From the NCBI GenBank assembly GCA_026168455.1, contig CM047426.1, forward strand, positions 74,675,986 through 74,739,985: DNA of 64,000 bases, written 5' to 3'. The notes under the pieces are model-generated. The model was not told where the DNA came from, did not search any database, and saw nothing but the letters and a program-made list of their open reading frames with translations. Each line of letters starts with the position of its first letter. Position 1 is the stretch's first letter. Below are positions 23,401 through 36,830 of the stretch, in pieces. The stretch is from Theocolax elegans (taxonomy: Eukaryota; Arthropoda; Insecta; Hymenoptera; Cerocephalidae). Position numbers and translations under genes: made by a program.

Positions 23401-26400
23401 AATTCTAGAAAATTGTAAACTGTATTTATACTTCATTTATTAGCATCGGACAAAATAAATACTTTTTGGAACCGAAAATTGAAAGGGATATAACGCAGCG
23501 ACTAGAAAGTATTATTTTTCTAATACAAACCACAAATTAATTTACTCACCTTTTTATGTTTTTGCGGTATAATTATACGAGAATAGCTCCCAGCTATAAG
23601 ATTCAGAAGTACATTAGAAAGAAAAATTATAAATATTGGGCAAGATGAATGAGCAATCTACGTCAGTAAAATAAAAGAAAAGTCATTGAAAGAGCCGATC
23701 GAGGTATCCAAACATTTTGAAAGTCAACGGACCACGGATCGTAAAAACACGTCAGAGGGGCGTCTCCATATGTCGTCGAAACCTCGCTAGAATCATCGGG
23801 CTTAGGGCCGTACTAATCGCCCCGACGCGTGTCGTTCACGCAAGTTCCTCCCCTATTGGGTATTTCATTTCAGTCCTTGAACCCCTCACGTATATAGAAT
23901 ACCGGCTGTTCGGAGGAGACGTTGAATTTCGACTTTGAATTGTAGGAGAGGCGAGGATGCTCGCCGGATTGATGAACCAATTGCCGGCTCGATATGAGTT
24001 GATTGAACTTGGAGAAATTTGATGCTTCTTATTCTTACTACTTGTCTGCTTTTTAATCCTTATTTATACATTCATTTCTGCATTCTCCCTTAAATTAGAT
24101 CAAGGTTACGTTGAAACGTTTTTAATTCCTTTGAATTTTCTAAAGAATTGAATGAATAAAAATTTACTTAAACAGTGTACATTTTTATAATTATTTCGAT
24201 TATTAAAAATGCAAAATATACGTTTCTGTTTATAGAGTGCGCATGTAAAAGATTTACATACATTTGGTGTTGCAAAGAATCTTTACAGCATACAAAATTC
24301 AAATAAATTTACGATTGAAAAGTGCATTAACTCTTTTATAGATGTTATATGTTGAATTACGCAGTCAAGATTAATAAATAAATAGAGTTTCATCTATTGC
24401 AGTTTATATAATCAATTTCATGTTTATAATAGGTAATAATATTTTGTAACTATAAAGAAAAATCAAGTAAGTCAAAAGTTTTATATTATTATACTCTGCA
24501 TATACTTACTAATTATAACCTTACATTTTGTAATGTTAATGTTACATGACTTTTTTGGACTCTACGAGTAGAAAATATTTAATCTTCTAGATGGAATTCA
24601 ATATATAAACTACCTACATTAGTATTACAAAATCAACCAAAGCTAAATCGTTATCGTTTGAATGTTTACTCCCTGATTAATCAGTGTTACTTTAAAATTA
24701 ACGCTTATTCGCCAACGGATATACATATACATATTTATTATTTATATGTTTGGTATGAGTAACAAATATTTATAACACCTCATACAATTATTTAAAAGCG
24801 ATTGAAATTCCATCAATTTTTTTTTGTTCGATGAGAAAATAATAGCAGATACTAATAATACTCGTAGTAAGCAATGAATGGAACTGAAAGAGAAAGTGAA
24901 CGGATGTTAAAAAATACATAAAAGATAAACAGATGAGTAATATCAGAGAAGGGTAAAATAAAAATACTATATGTTAAACAGGATAAAGAAAATGTTAGAC
25001 TTGACGAGTAAAACCGGAAATGGAAGTTTGTTTTTTGTGTATAATTAATAAGGAGACGTAATAGTATTATTCTAATATCGAAAATATTTATTTGAGTGTA
25101 GTTTATCAGTGCGTAAGAAAATTTCTATTATCAAAATTTTACTTTGGAGCGATAATTCTTAAACATTTTATTTCTATACAATATAGTTGTAATATACTCA
25201 AAAAATAATAATTCCAAACTTGCACTTCGATAATATAATTTTACTTAAAATTATTTTGAATTTGCATTCATAAATTTCTTACGCACAGTGGATTGCAGTA
25301 AACCGTAAAAAATACGGCAATCAAAGTAAATAATATATTGTAAATAAGTTTCATTGATTTTCTTCTTCTTGACTGGAATATAACGCTCGCTCCATCGTTT
25401 TCCATATCATTCACTTTCTCTCTTGCTTTACTTCTTTCTTTCCCTCTTTCGGTTTCTCCCCCATTTTTACCATCAGAACGGAACTCAGTTCGGCGCCTTC
25501 GGAGGTTATAGCAGTAATGCGCAATGAACCGCTCATATACGTATACATTTTATTCGATGGATAAAGAGAAATTCATCAAAAATAAACCTGACGAATTAGA
25601 CTCGCACGAAATTATCATAAAGTACTCCTCAAATACTTTGATAACACGCTCGATATTCCTTTGCAAATCTTCATTCTCCTTTTTTTCTTTTTAATCGGGT
25701 TATAACGTTTTATTCGCTGATTATTTTCGTTAATATTGTAAACGTAATATTAATGTAAATTTTAGACGTTATAGTGTATATTAAAAATATCTCAAAAATG
25801 TAGAATTATGTGTACACAGAAAAATTTAATAATATAATTGATCGTTTGTAAAGCATACGGTTACAAATTAATATGATTAGAATGCGCATTCTTTCGTTAT
25901 ACACTAAGGCTAAAATGACTCTTATAAATGACAAAGGCGTTAATTCGTCATAGGAATTGTCGACCTTAATTCTTTCATTTGCCAAGGTTACATTTCTTGA
26001 ACGCTGTGTATAATGAAAAAAAGAATCCATTCGTGCTAAGTGGTAATGAGGTTTTTATACGCTGCTATTAAAAAATCTTCATTGTTTCATTAATACTGCA
26101 GTATACATTATGTCATACAATTTTCTAAGAATTAATGTATTCGAAAAATTGGCTCTTTAATTCAGAATTGAATTACAAATGTTAAACTTTTAAATTAGTA
26201 CTAAAAGTCAAATTTAAAGAAACTTTTTTCACAAATCAACTGAAAATAATTTTTACGGTTTATTCAGTAAATTTCGAACGTTGTAAAATTTTATGCTTGG
26301 AGTAATAAATAGTTTGCATCAAATTATATAATATGCGCAGATATAACGTAAAAACTTCTTATGTTACAAGTTTAGCTTTTACTTGCACGTCTGAAAATTA

Positions 26401-29160
26401 ACCGTCTATTCAATTGTAAAGATATTTAATTATTGATATAGTTACATGATAATAATTTATTTTACGCATAAACGCGTGGATATAAAAATAATAAAATATT
26501 AAATTACGTACGATAAAAGGAATAAAGAAAGAATTTTGAAAGGAAGAATAAAGACGCGCCAAGATAATTGACCTCGATTCAAAAATCGATGGTTCACCTA
26601 GCAGACACAAGCAATTTAAAGACCAGTCCTTATCGTATGTGCGCGGGGTCGTAAAACTCGAAGCGATAAGCCCTAGAAATGTTCTACGGCTTTCTAATCA
26701 CTCGGCCTGCAACTTGACCCATAAAAATCGCTTGGTCTTTCGTTTCTCTTGGGCTATGCTTTCCAAGTTATTATCATTGCAGCGTTGTTCGGTTAATTGG
26801 TTCGGCATTGTTCGTTTCCGAGCGTTTCGTATCGGAGATATGGATATATAGATGTGAACGAGCGAAATGACGGAATGTAAGTTATATATAGGAAGTAAAC
26901 GTTCGGTTGTTAACAAAATGCAAATTGTTATATTCACGGGAAGAATGAAATACCTATAAGAATCTCTTGGGTGTTTTTGCACTTTCTGGAATGGTACTGA
27001 GAATCGACTTAACGACTCGAAAAGTTTATGTTTTCAAGCAAACAGTCGATCGGTTATTGACTATTATTTTTTGATTTTTTACTACATGATTTCATTTCGA
27101 GAAACGTGTAGAGATGAATACCACCACTTTTTTTTATAACCTGCATACGGTGTATTTTAATAAAATACTTTTCAAGAATGCACTGGGAAAAATGTTTGAG
27201 TAATATACTTTTAAAAACACATAGTTCTTTATAACCTAGTGTGATGTGCAATAGTAAATAAAACTATTCATGCATTTATTTTAAATAATATTTAAGTATA
27301 TGTCACGTACATCTAATGTAATTAATTAACGATAAACTCTTCGAGGTATATAAAATTATACCTTCTTAACGAAATATAATATTTAGCATAATTTTCCTAA
27401 AGAGCTTAATAATCACGGTTATAATTGAAGTTAATTTTTAACGATACGAAAATCATAAAAAATGAAGTTTCAACGGCATGCAGCGGACCTCGTTATCTCC
27501 TCTTAATTAAAACTAAGTGAACCATTGACTTATCGGAATCCCGTCCTTAATCGCGCTTAAAGGCGCTGACAAATGGCTTTCGCAAATCGTTTGGTTGCTA
27601 CCCGTAAAATATGCAATTGAACGATTTGAGTAAGATGAAATGCGAGTGATTATCCGTAACAACGAACTTTTTAACTAGAATACTTATAAACACCGGTAAA
27701 AAGAAACTGCAAAAAAAAACGAGAAAAAGGTATAATAACGCGAGTTAATTTTTGGTGTCGTTATTTACTTAGACTAAGGTAGTTTTGCCCTCGTATATTC
27801 ATAGCTAGCGCAGAAATGAGATAAAGAAAAAGGTCGAACAAGACTTTTAAAGTTGCAAAACGTTCCTTTTTGTGGTTTTAAAAGGACTCGGTTTTTCCTT
27901 TATACGCTAAGTTTCTCGCGAAGGCAGCTTATTATTTCAACGTGTTGAAATTTTTCACTCACATTCCGTTACCCGCTTGAAAAGACGTTTTAATGAGTTT
28001 TTGTTAGATGGATTTGCATAGAATTTTTGTACGCTCGTCTGGTTTGCATAAACAGCGACGTCGTGACTCGAAGCGCCGTTTCTCTCGTTCTTCTTATTCC
28101 CTTGGCTTTTTCGCGAGTGGTATAAACGATTGTCGTGACATTTTGAAAGTAGCTACGATGATTTATTACGTTATGTATACGAATATATACGTATACGTGT
28201 GTATATACTCGATGGTACCTAATGATTTTCATTTAATATTTCCATGTCTCGAAGTAACAAAATCGAAAGTTTTTATCATATTTATGTACTGCATAAGACA
28301 ACCACTTTTAAAATTACGACTCGTTAACCGTCAATCCGTGTTTACGCTACAGTAATTCACATTTTTAATCGGCTCTCCTGGAATTTAGCTCAATTACGAA
28401 ATCATCATTTTTTCCCTATAAAGCAATCAATGTCATAGACCGAACATAATTTTATTTGTCCATAAAATTTGAATCTATTGCACAAGCGTTTCAGCCGACC
28501 AAATGATAACGTATGACAGGGTAATATTTCGATGTTATTTAATACATTACTTTACACAGTGTAATATATGTTATCGATAACCAATAAATTTATTTTCCTT
28601 CTATGAGTTATCAAATTAACGTAGATATTTAATTCAATAATGTAAACATTTTACATTCAATATTGAACATTCCATTCAATTGCGTCTATTTATTTATTTG
28701 GCTTTGATAGCTTATACACGCCTTTAGAAATTATTATTTATTGAAACATATGACTGTTCAAAATCATATTTTTACTATATCTTTTATGCTAAACTATTAA
28801 ACTATTTAAAGTAAATTATATGTAGATTGTATAACTAGTACAAGACAAAATTTCAAATCGTGATTCCGCATATTGAAAAAATTACAATATTTACTAATTT
28901 AATAAGGGATAGACCGAGCCCGTTTAACTTGCTAACTCAATTACTTTTATATTCACGTATTCTACAGTATTAGTTGACTAATAAATTATTTTATTTCATA
29001 ATTATTTAGTATGAATTTGAAAAAAAATTGTCATAATAAAAGATGTATTTGAAATGTAACTCAAGCCACGACCATTAAATATTATTTACAACATGCATCT
29101 ACATACCGTTACAAAAAATTCAACATTATAAAAAACTGGAAAACAAATAATGTGCTCGGT
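20491..29160. other. AT-rich desert with small islands
   Basis: Predominantly AT-rich with no recognised gene. Small CpG-richer islands lie at about 21020-21300, 21720-21920, 23690-23990 and 26640-26830. Other signals are a good acceptor (ATTTTCCTACAG, AG at 21527-21528), a pyrimidine-rich tract at 25365-25490, and the GTGCGTAAGAAA / TTTCTTACGCAC inverted pair near 25109-25286. There are also a 12-base palindrome ATACTGCAGTAT (26093-26104) and GTTATCGATAAC (28570-28581). Alternating purine/pyrimidine DNA occurs near 28175-28207. Confidence 0.5.
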
Positions 29161-29169
29161 GTCAATGTT

Positions 29170-29190
29170 TCTCTCTCTCTCTCTGTCTCT
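29170..29190. repeat. (CT)n microsatellite
   Basis: About seven CT units, then GTCTCT. It is the only sizeable CT-oriented dinucleotide tract; the other long tracts are GA on the + strand. Confidence 0.8.
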
Positions 29191-29219
29191 ACTTTTTTAC
29201 TCGCTACTCTAACGAAAAG

Positions 29220-29940
29220 TAAGCTGCGACGAGTCGATAACAATAGCTCAGTCGACTATCTTGTCAGTAAGCTCGGTAAAATGCAAAAATTCCCGATTAC
29301 GAACGCTTTCGATCAGCGTGGCTAAATGAAAACGGAATCTCGTGGTACGCGCGCACCAAGATTGCGTAAGATCAAAGTCGAAAGCGAAGGCGACGGCCTT
29401 GCGCTCACGGCGGAAAATACACTTTTCCTCGTGCAAAGGTAGCACGGTACACTCAATTGTTTCTCGGCTACGCGAGCAGAACGCTTTAGATGCGGTTTCA
29501 TAAGAAAGTAGCTGTTTCATTTTTACCATTGCATTTTGTATTGCGAGTTGTCGTTGTTACGGCTACATTATGGAACAAGATCTCGAAAAAGATACTTCAA
29601 AGGGTGCATTTTTATTGTCTCTTACGCGTGTTTAATTATTTTTAACTAATTATTCATATACGAATTTTCAGCTAATAATTTTCGTATCTTAATTTATAAA
29701 TATTGCGATGTTAACGTTTGTTCAGAATGTTTTATCGATGCCCGAAAACCCAGTGTCAAAGTCGTCGGTAGAAAATTACAATAGCGACAAAATTGCAAGA
29801 TGAGAGAGATGGTAGGAGACGAGCCTTGACGTTTACGCTCGCTTCATTCGAACGCGAAGCAGCGCGTAGGTGGCCCATCGTAAAGCCGTATTTTGTTTTC
29901 GCGTGCACAGACGTTTCGAGTAAATGAGACGTAGGAAACT
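29220..29940. promoter_or_regulatory. Pair of CpG-rich islands
   Basis: Two CpG-rich blocks (about 29220-29530 and 29745-29935) are separated by AT-rich DNA. A 93-codon minus-strand frame starting at an ATG (29248-29529) covers the first block. Its peptide has a balanced composition but matches no family I know, and no flanking gene structure supports it. Probably regulatory. Confidence 0.3.
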
Positions 29941-31100
29941 AGAAAAGAGCCTTGATTTCATCTTTGCATAAACAGTCTTTCTAATTCCTACTAATTATAT
30001 TTTCATTTTTAGATTTACTAGGTTTTACGAATATTTTTAGAATTGCTACAATTTTCAATTATGTAAGTAAATGTTTTAAATACTTTATTCACACAAATGT
30101 AAAACTTATATATTAAATCATTAATCAATCTCCACTGCTTCATTATAAATATTAAAACAGTATTCTTAAAATGCATGATGAAACAAGATGAACTATAAAG
30201 TTAAATTTAATTCAGAAAGGAGTTGCTTTTTTAAAACCTTTTTCGACCTTACAATACAATAGAAAAAGAGTCGTATTCTTATTTTACTGCTTACTTAATA
30301 ATTATTCAAGTTATACTTTTAAACAAACGTTCTCAACGTAAGCTCAGATAATACTAAAAGCGACTATGTAATTATAAATCCATATTTTCCATCACAAAAC
30401 GTAAGCCAATAAATATTTCTTTAACAATTTTTTATTATTACATTTTTAACGCAAATGACATGCTATCTTTATTTACGCAAAGTGCACTTACAGCAATTTT
30501 ATAGGTTAATCTTTTAGTTATATAAGTAGTTTACGTATTTTCAAATTTATAGAAGCTACCGTTTTTATACTGCATTACAAACTAACAGGGATAATTACCA
30601 CAATTATAAAAAAGATTCAAAATATATTGAATGACGTCAGACTGTTCATCAATATACGTAATAAACTACATCATCTATATAAATACAAAAGTTTTACTTT
30701 CTGTTATTAAATTATTTAATAAAAAAAATTGGCACATTTCCGTTAAATAAAACGCTTTAATAAAATTAAATTTTTTTAAGATTAAAGAATATAATTTTTT
30801 AAAGAATATGTTGCAGAACACACATTAATAATACACTGCGGTGACCTTGTTAAGTGCTGCCACAGATAAATATTGAACAATTAGTTTAAAATTGCAGTTT
30901 AATAACATATAAAATATGCACTAGCATTGAATTCGCGGGAAAAAGTACATAGACCGTTCACATCTTTGAATATTTCCCTCTTGTAGAATAAAATAGGCTG
31001 ACACCCAATGATCGAAAAATTGTGAGACCGAAAAATAGTGTTTCGATGTACCTAAACATAGCTCAATTTTCGTTTATTGATATACTCGGTAGACTAAACG
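29941..31100. other. AT-rich non-coding stretch
   Basis: AT-rich with no recognised gene or repeat. A full CRE-type word TGACGTCA occurs at 30632-30639. Confidence 0.6.
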
Positions 31101-31790
31101 AGCCACTCAGCCGAAGGAAAAAAGGGGAGTGCACAACCTACCGAGTCTACAAATTTACACCAAGAAAATACATATACTGGCACCAAGTCCCATAAGAGCA
31201 CTACTCGCTAAACACAATATATATGCTAAAAACATGGACCGCATTATCGCGGACGCGTCGATGGGATTAAACGACGAGCCTCGCGCGTCTTTCGATCATC
31301 GCGAACAAAAGGGGGAGGAGAGCGAGACGTAGGAAGAGGGAGAGAGAGAGGCCTCGAAGACGATTTTCAATTTATGTCGAGCGCGGAAGGTGATAAACAC
31401 GAGGCTTTATCGGGCCCGCGCGCATTACCGACTCGACGGAGTATTTCACGTTTTACGCGTCTTCTTTTCGTCCCTATCGGTGCGAGGTGAAATGTACGGC
31501 GTGCGACTTTACGACGCCACCTACGCGCGGCAAACGTAAACGTCAAGAAGCCAACTCGATGCTTCTCTTACTCCTGCAGCTATTTCTTATTCGGTTTGGT
31601 TTAGCTGCTTATCAACTAGAAATACGTATACCGATTAGCGGGACTCTTTTACTTTCGATGGTATACGCTTTTTTGTCCTTTTGGGGTTTCTTGCTCAGGG
31701 ATACGGAGATCCGATACGCGATAAATATTTTACCGAGGGAAGACTTCGCCTCGCGACGCGAGCGTTGGAACAATAACGTTCTGTAAAGGG
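31101..31790. promoter_or_regulatory. CpG-rich island with purine tract
   Basis: One of the strongest CpG islands in the window, with a purine tract at 31308-31352 that includes a short GAGAGAGAG run. Frames of 67 and 99 codons occur on + and 92 on -. The 99-codon frame (31487-31786) has a hydrophobic stretch around residues 25-35 and another near 55-70, but no known domain. Candidate promoter or enhancer. Confidence 0.35.
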
Positions 31791-33949
31791 TACTTATATA
31801 TTTCCAAGTGCATTTGTAGATGCATACAATTAAATAAATACTAATATTTTCGTTGAAATACGAACCTGCATTGATATACTTATTATACAATTACTTAGTG
31901 TACCGGATGTTTACGCAGTATATTGTGAAATAAAATAAAATTACTTAAATCTGTACAAACTTAGTAAAAAAATAGTTCTGAAAATAAAATAATTTCACGT
32001 TGTTGCTGGTAAACGATGAGTTCTATAGTTTATGTACTTATGAATAATTAAAGCGACTTTCTAATATTAGTTTATACATAGCGGTGTTTCTAATTGAAAT
32101 TTAAATTTTATTTTTACATATAGTTAGTAAAATATATAACCATAACAGAAAACATAATGTTTTTATAATGTAATATTAATTTTGATATTGATCTACAATT
32201 AAAACAAATGTATGTTTAAGAAAAGACAATAAGATAGTTAATTATTTATATAGCGATTAATTTACTTTTTTTTTAAATATTTGTATTTTATAGAATATTA
32301 TAATAACAGTATTTAAAGACTTAAAAGGAACTTGAGAAATAAAATCCATAAGTACATACCAAGAATTACAAGGATTATTGCTTTATCAAGTTTAAATTTA
32401 TTATTATTACCTTGACTAATTCATGATGTCTAACTGTAAAATTATGCAATCTCTCCTTCGAAAAACAAATTAGCCAATTTTAATCATTTAAGAATAGCCT
32501 AAAGCACTCTAACTGCAAGACAGGTAATCACACTGCATTATCTTGACACTGTAATAGAATTCATTTTTCTCTAAACGCGGAAACTAAACGCTGCACGCAA
32601 CAAATAATTCGACCCATCATTTTTTTTCTCTTACAAAGAAGACGACTTTTATTGTCGATAAATCCTGCAAACTAGCTTTCCATCCAACACCGAGCCACTG
32701 CAAGCACTCGAAACTTGTTTAATCTTTTCCCAACGGTATTGCACAGCTGCGTGTTAACACTTGGATTTGCCAAGTGTCCCAGTAGATGCAGTTTTATTTT
32801 GTTTGCGTTAAACACTCCCTAAACAGAGTTTTTAAGCAAAAGAATTTTCTAATTTTTTTTTAATTAAAATTCGTTGAGTATTATGTGTTATTGGTTTTTA
32901 TTGTAAACATGTAATAACGTGTCTGTTTTTATATAGATAAACTTTGATTATTTTTGTAAATTATATATTATTTTCAAAGATTATACGATCATCCTAATAT
33001 TAGGTTTTCAAATGTTTATATTAAAACATTTAAAACTGCAAAATCGATTTAATCTTTTTAATCACAAGAATTTTAGTCGGAAATTAGAAATAAAATAAAT
33101 ATTAGTACCGCAATGCAGTGATACGAGCAGCTTAATCGGTATACGTCTCTCTCGGTGTGGAACGAAAGGAAAACTTTAGAAACGCCGGGGTCAAGCTTAC
33201 CTCGAGAGTTTAGAGCGCATGGTAATTGAGTTTATTGCGACGCATTAAAACATAAATTTTCACGCGGTTAAAAAATTTGGTTTCCCGCGATGCAGCATCG
33301 CGCGTATCTCATACGTATGTACAGGTTTCGCAATTCTTTACTAGTTATTATGGAAAATTATTATCCAAAAGGCAATTAAAAATTATTTCGCTAACGAGGA
33401 TGCGTTTGCTGAAAGGTCAGTACATATTATGCTGTAATATTTATACCGAGCTAGTATAGAGATTGCGATATATCATGCTCGTGCACTGTTATTGAGTCAG
33501 AATTTAATTTCTAATTTACTTTATATATAATAACGCTTGCGATTTTTTATAGGTTCTGCTGCATGAAATGTGCAATGGTTAATTAATTTAATGTCGATAC
33601 GTAATATGTTTGCGTATTAATGATTAGACGATAAAAAGATAATTTATTGAATTTAATCTAATTGTAAGTAATCGTTAGATTATCATTTTATTGTTAGTTG
33701 TTATAATAATGTTCATAAGGTTTTGTGTTTTAAGGATATAAATTCTTAGTCGAATTTCAAATAGTTTGTTAAGAACGTTCAATAGTGCCCGTTAGAGTAG
33801 CGAGTAGAGTAGTTTACGTCACCAACAAATGTATTTATAACTTATTTTGTCATAAATGAGTGTAACCTGTATAATTTTTTGTCGATCAGTCGGGTATATA
33901 TTTTTATTTTGGTTTATTTCACTACCCGTATTTTGCACTGAAAAAGTGA
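31791..33949. other. AT-rich non-coding stretch
   Basis: No recognised gene. A small CpG-rich patch lies at 33120-33320, and a minus-strand donor-like word (GAG|GTAAGC when read on -) occurs near 33195-33205. Confidence 0.55.
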
Positions 33950-34440
33950 AGGAAGTTTAAAAATGCGGTATACTCGTTCAGAGCAAAAAATCTCGAGATT
34001 CCATCAGCGAAAGGAGAAAATCATGTAATTACCTCGTCACCCCCGTCGAATCAAAGTTTATACGTAAGGTTAAAGGAAGACAATTTGGATGTACGCGAAG
34101 CCCGTCGTAAGGCTCCCTGTAATGGTTTCAAGTGGGTTGAAAGTTTGGCGAGCCTAATTCCGGTAAGTGCCGTAGGAAATAACACTCGCTCAGTGCTCAC
34201 CCAAGGTGTAACCGAGGCCGTACGTGAGTCTCCGTGACCTCTTCTTCCTCCCTTGCTTTTCTTACCCCGTTCTCTTCGTCTTCATCTCGCACGGTTTCGG
34301 TGAATGCCCCCGTCGGCGTCTTTGATGTCTATAAGGGAGCGAGTGACGCGACGTCTTCTACCGAGAGACTTTGAACTCGATGAACGTTAGGGTACGCTTT
34401 GTTCCCTGAGAATTTCGTCCGCTGGCGCCAAGCTCGTTTC
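33950..34440 (+). promoter_or_regulatory. Island with an open frame and a consensus donor
   Basis: A + strand frame without an ATG is open from about 33948 to 34236. Its residues look protein-like in places (RLKEDNLDVREARRKAP), and a consensus GTAAGT donor sits inside it at 34163-34168 after ATTCCG. A possible acceptor TCGTTCAG ends at 33981, giving a candidate exon of 33982-34162. The acceptor is mediocre and no family was recognised. The DNA downstream (34236-34300) is pyrimidine-rich. It may instead be a regulatory island. Confidence 0.2.
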
Positions 34441-34740
34441 TACCTCTTTTTTAAAAAAAATCGATTGTCAAGCTTAGAAAAGGTGACTCTTGATAGGTAT
34501 TGCAGCTCTGTTAGTTTTCTCACCGAGTGACTTTCAAAGAAATGTCAGAGTACTGATGCTCTTTAAAAGAACATTAATTTCGAAGAATTCTGAATGGCTA
34601 ATCAAATTATTTGTTTTGTTTAATTGTAGAATGGTTTACTCTTTTTAGATATTACAAACAACTTTAGTTTCAGTAAAAGTATTTGTTTACTTACTTAGCC
34701 AGCATAATTTAAAAAACATTACAAAAATGCCGTAAAGCCC

Positions 34741-34769
34741 TGTACAGATAAAATTAATTTATCTGTACG
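34741..34769 (+). repeat. Compact hairpin with 11-12-pair stem
   Basis: GTACAGATAAA (34742-34752) and TTTATCTGTAC (34758-34768) are exact reverse complements around a 5-base loop; one outer T-G pair can be added. It folds as a simple hairpin in RNA or a cruciform in DNA. No function is assigned. Confidence 0.65.
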
Positions 34770-35632
34770 TGGATGTGAAAAATTACAACTTCTTAAAATT
34801 ATAAAACTTAAAACTAATTGAAGTGTATTAAGCTAATACTTAGCTAGTGCGAAACCTTATACCCAATATCTTACAAACATTAATTTGACAATTGTTTAAT
34901 TCTCACTGGATGCATTTATTGTTTTAGCAAAAACTATTTTTTCTATATATCACCTGGTCTTGCAGGGCACTTTAGTCCTGCTGTACATGTAACTCGAAAG
35001 GGAGGAAACATTTTTTTACGTTTTATAGATGTGTCACATTTAGATATATTGATGTAAATACAATATCATCGACTACAACAATGTCTTTATGTGGTGGCTA
35101 TTTGTTAAATGTGTGTATGTGTGTAGATTAACGCTGTGGTGAATTGACTTTTCATTTAGATTTAAAACATTAGATAAATATTGCACGGACGATTCAATGC
35201 GTTATTTTATCGTGACTATAATATACGTTAAAAAGTGTATTTTTATTGGTATCGATTGCTATTGATAAACATTCTTCTGCCAAGTGTATGTAGCTATATG
35301 CCAATTATTGGTGCATCGTAGTATATTTTATCCGTTTACCAGGATGCTGCAATATTCCTTATACTATAAGTTATGAGTGTACAAAGTTTGAAATTAAAGA
35401 TGACAGATAATTTTGGAGCATACGTAAGCAAACAGATAGGTGCGGCTCTTAATTACAACCCTAAATCCTTTGAGACATGCCTTAATGCATTGGTTAGCTG
35501 TGCGTCTCGTACGTATGTTTCTGAAGGATTAGTAGTTTGTCTAACAAACTTCTCAAGGGTAGAAATTGATTAAAGGGAGCCAGATTGGCTCAAATAAAAA
35601 CTTTAAAAACTAACTATTCAAACGAAAACATG

Positions 35633-35656
35633 TAATTTCATAATTTCATAATTTCA
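35633..35656. repeat. (TAATTTCA)3 minisatellite
   Basis: Three exact head-to-tail copies of an 8-base unit, with a degenerate fourth (TAAATTCT). Confidence 0.85.
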
Positions 35657-35920
35657 TAAATTCTCTATAATTTTAATTCGAGCGCAGTTGCTTATTCAAA
35701 GACAGCTTTTCTAATTAGAGTACTTTAACCAATTACGAAGGTTCTGCACATGTCGAGTAAAGTGCATTTTTCTACTTACAAATGCTTCACCAGTAATGTG
35801 CTCGATTAAACTGTACATTTAATCAAGTAAAACAAAAAGAAGACTGTTAAAATATTTAAAATCTACAGCGATAGAAAATTTTAAGGATGGAGCAGAATAT
35901 ATCAGCAAGTATTATGTAGA

Positions 35921-36830
35921 GTAAGAGATGAAACTTGGGAGCAAGTTGAGAAACTTAAGTTAAAGGACCCCTCAACTACGACGTCTGGCGAAGTAACTCG
36001 CGTAAGGGGTCGCGCAATTCGCTTGGAGAGGTGCATTAAACCGACACGGCTTAATAAACTCGTGGCAATGCCGCATTTATCGTTGTCCCGAGAAGTAGCC
36101 TCGATGATGGGATTTGGTTCGTATTAGTACGCGGTGGGTCAGACTACTGATTACACTCTATAGGCCAACCGTCGAGAAAATTCCCGGGATGAATATTACC
36201 TTCGTCTAAAAGCTTTACGAATAATTACATTTTTTAAATCTATGTAATATATTTCAGTGTACATGCGAAAAGTCATAATATTCGCAAGGAACGATGTCTA
36301 GGCATAAACTACTAAATATATAATATAATTATCTTCAATTATGAATTATTTGATAATATTTAGCCATTTTCGAAATATACTTAGCAATCTCATAATTTGT
36401 AGAGGCGTAAACCGAGGAAAGTGATTCGATAAGATCGAACGATCATTAAATCTAGATTCCCCGAATCTATTTATTCTCAAGATCTAGATTCACTGTGCAG
36501 TCATAGTGCGAGTGATGAGTCGTAGCGTATTGTCGTTCCGCTATCGACCCTCTCATTAAGCGTACCATTGACCCTATTGGGGTAAGTCGCTACATCGTCG
36601 TAAGTGTTTCTTCTACGTTTACTCCAGACGCGTTGATATGTACTGCATTTATTTTGAAGAGAGCCCATTAAGTAAGAGAGCCATACGTCTTCGATCATCC
36701 AGAAGTATAGTCCCATTAAGCAAGACAGTCATACATCTTGAATCATCATCGAGAAGCGTAATCATCGTGATAGCCTAAGGTACGCGAGAACGACACTATC
36801 CGTGCACGTATATCCTCAGCGCTAAGAAAT
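35921..36830. promoter_or_regulatory. Two mixed-composition islands
   Basis: CpG-richer blocks lie at about 35930-36190 and 36430-36810 with AT-rich DNA between. A donor-like GGG|GTAAGT occurs at 36582-36588, but the sequence before it has stops in all three frames. No gene was recognised. Confidence 0.25.

Larger units (their letters stand above)
34441..35920. other. AT-rich non-coding stretch
   Basis: Contains a strong small hairpin (34741-34769) and a tandem 8-base repeat (35633-35656). A 66-codon ATG-started frame at 35373-35573 has a plausible composition but no recognised similarity or gene context. Confidence 0.5.

Noticed and set aside
35373..35573. 66-codon ATG-started frame.
   Set aside because: Plausible composition but no recognised similarity, promoter or splice context.
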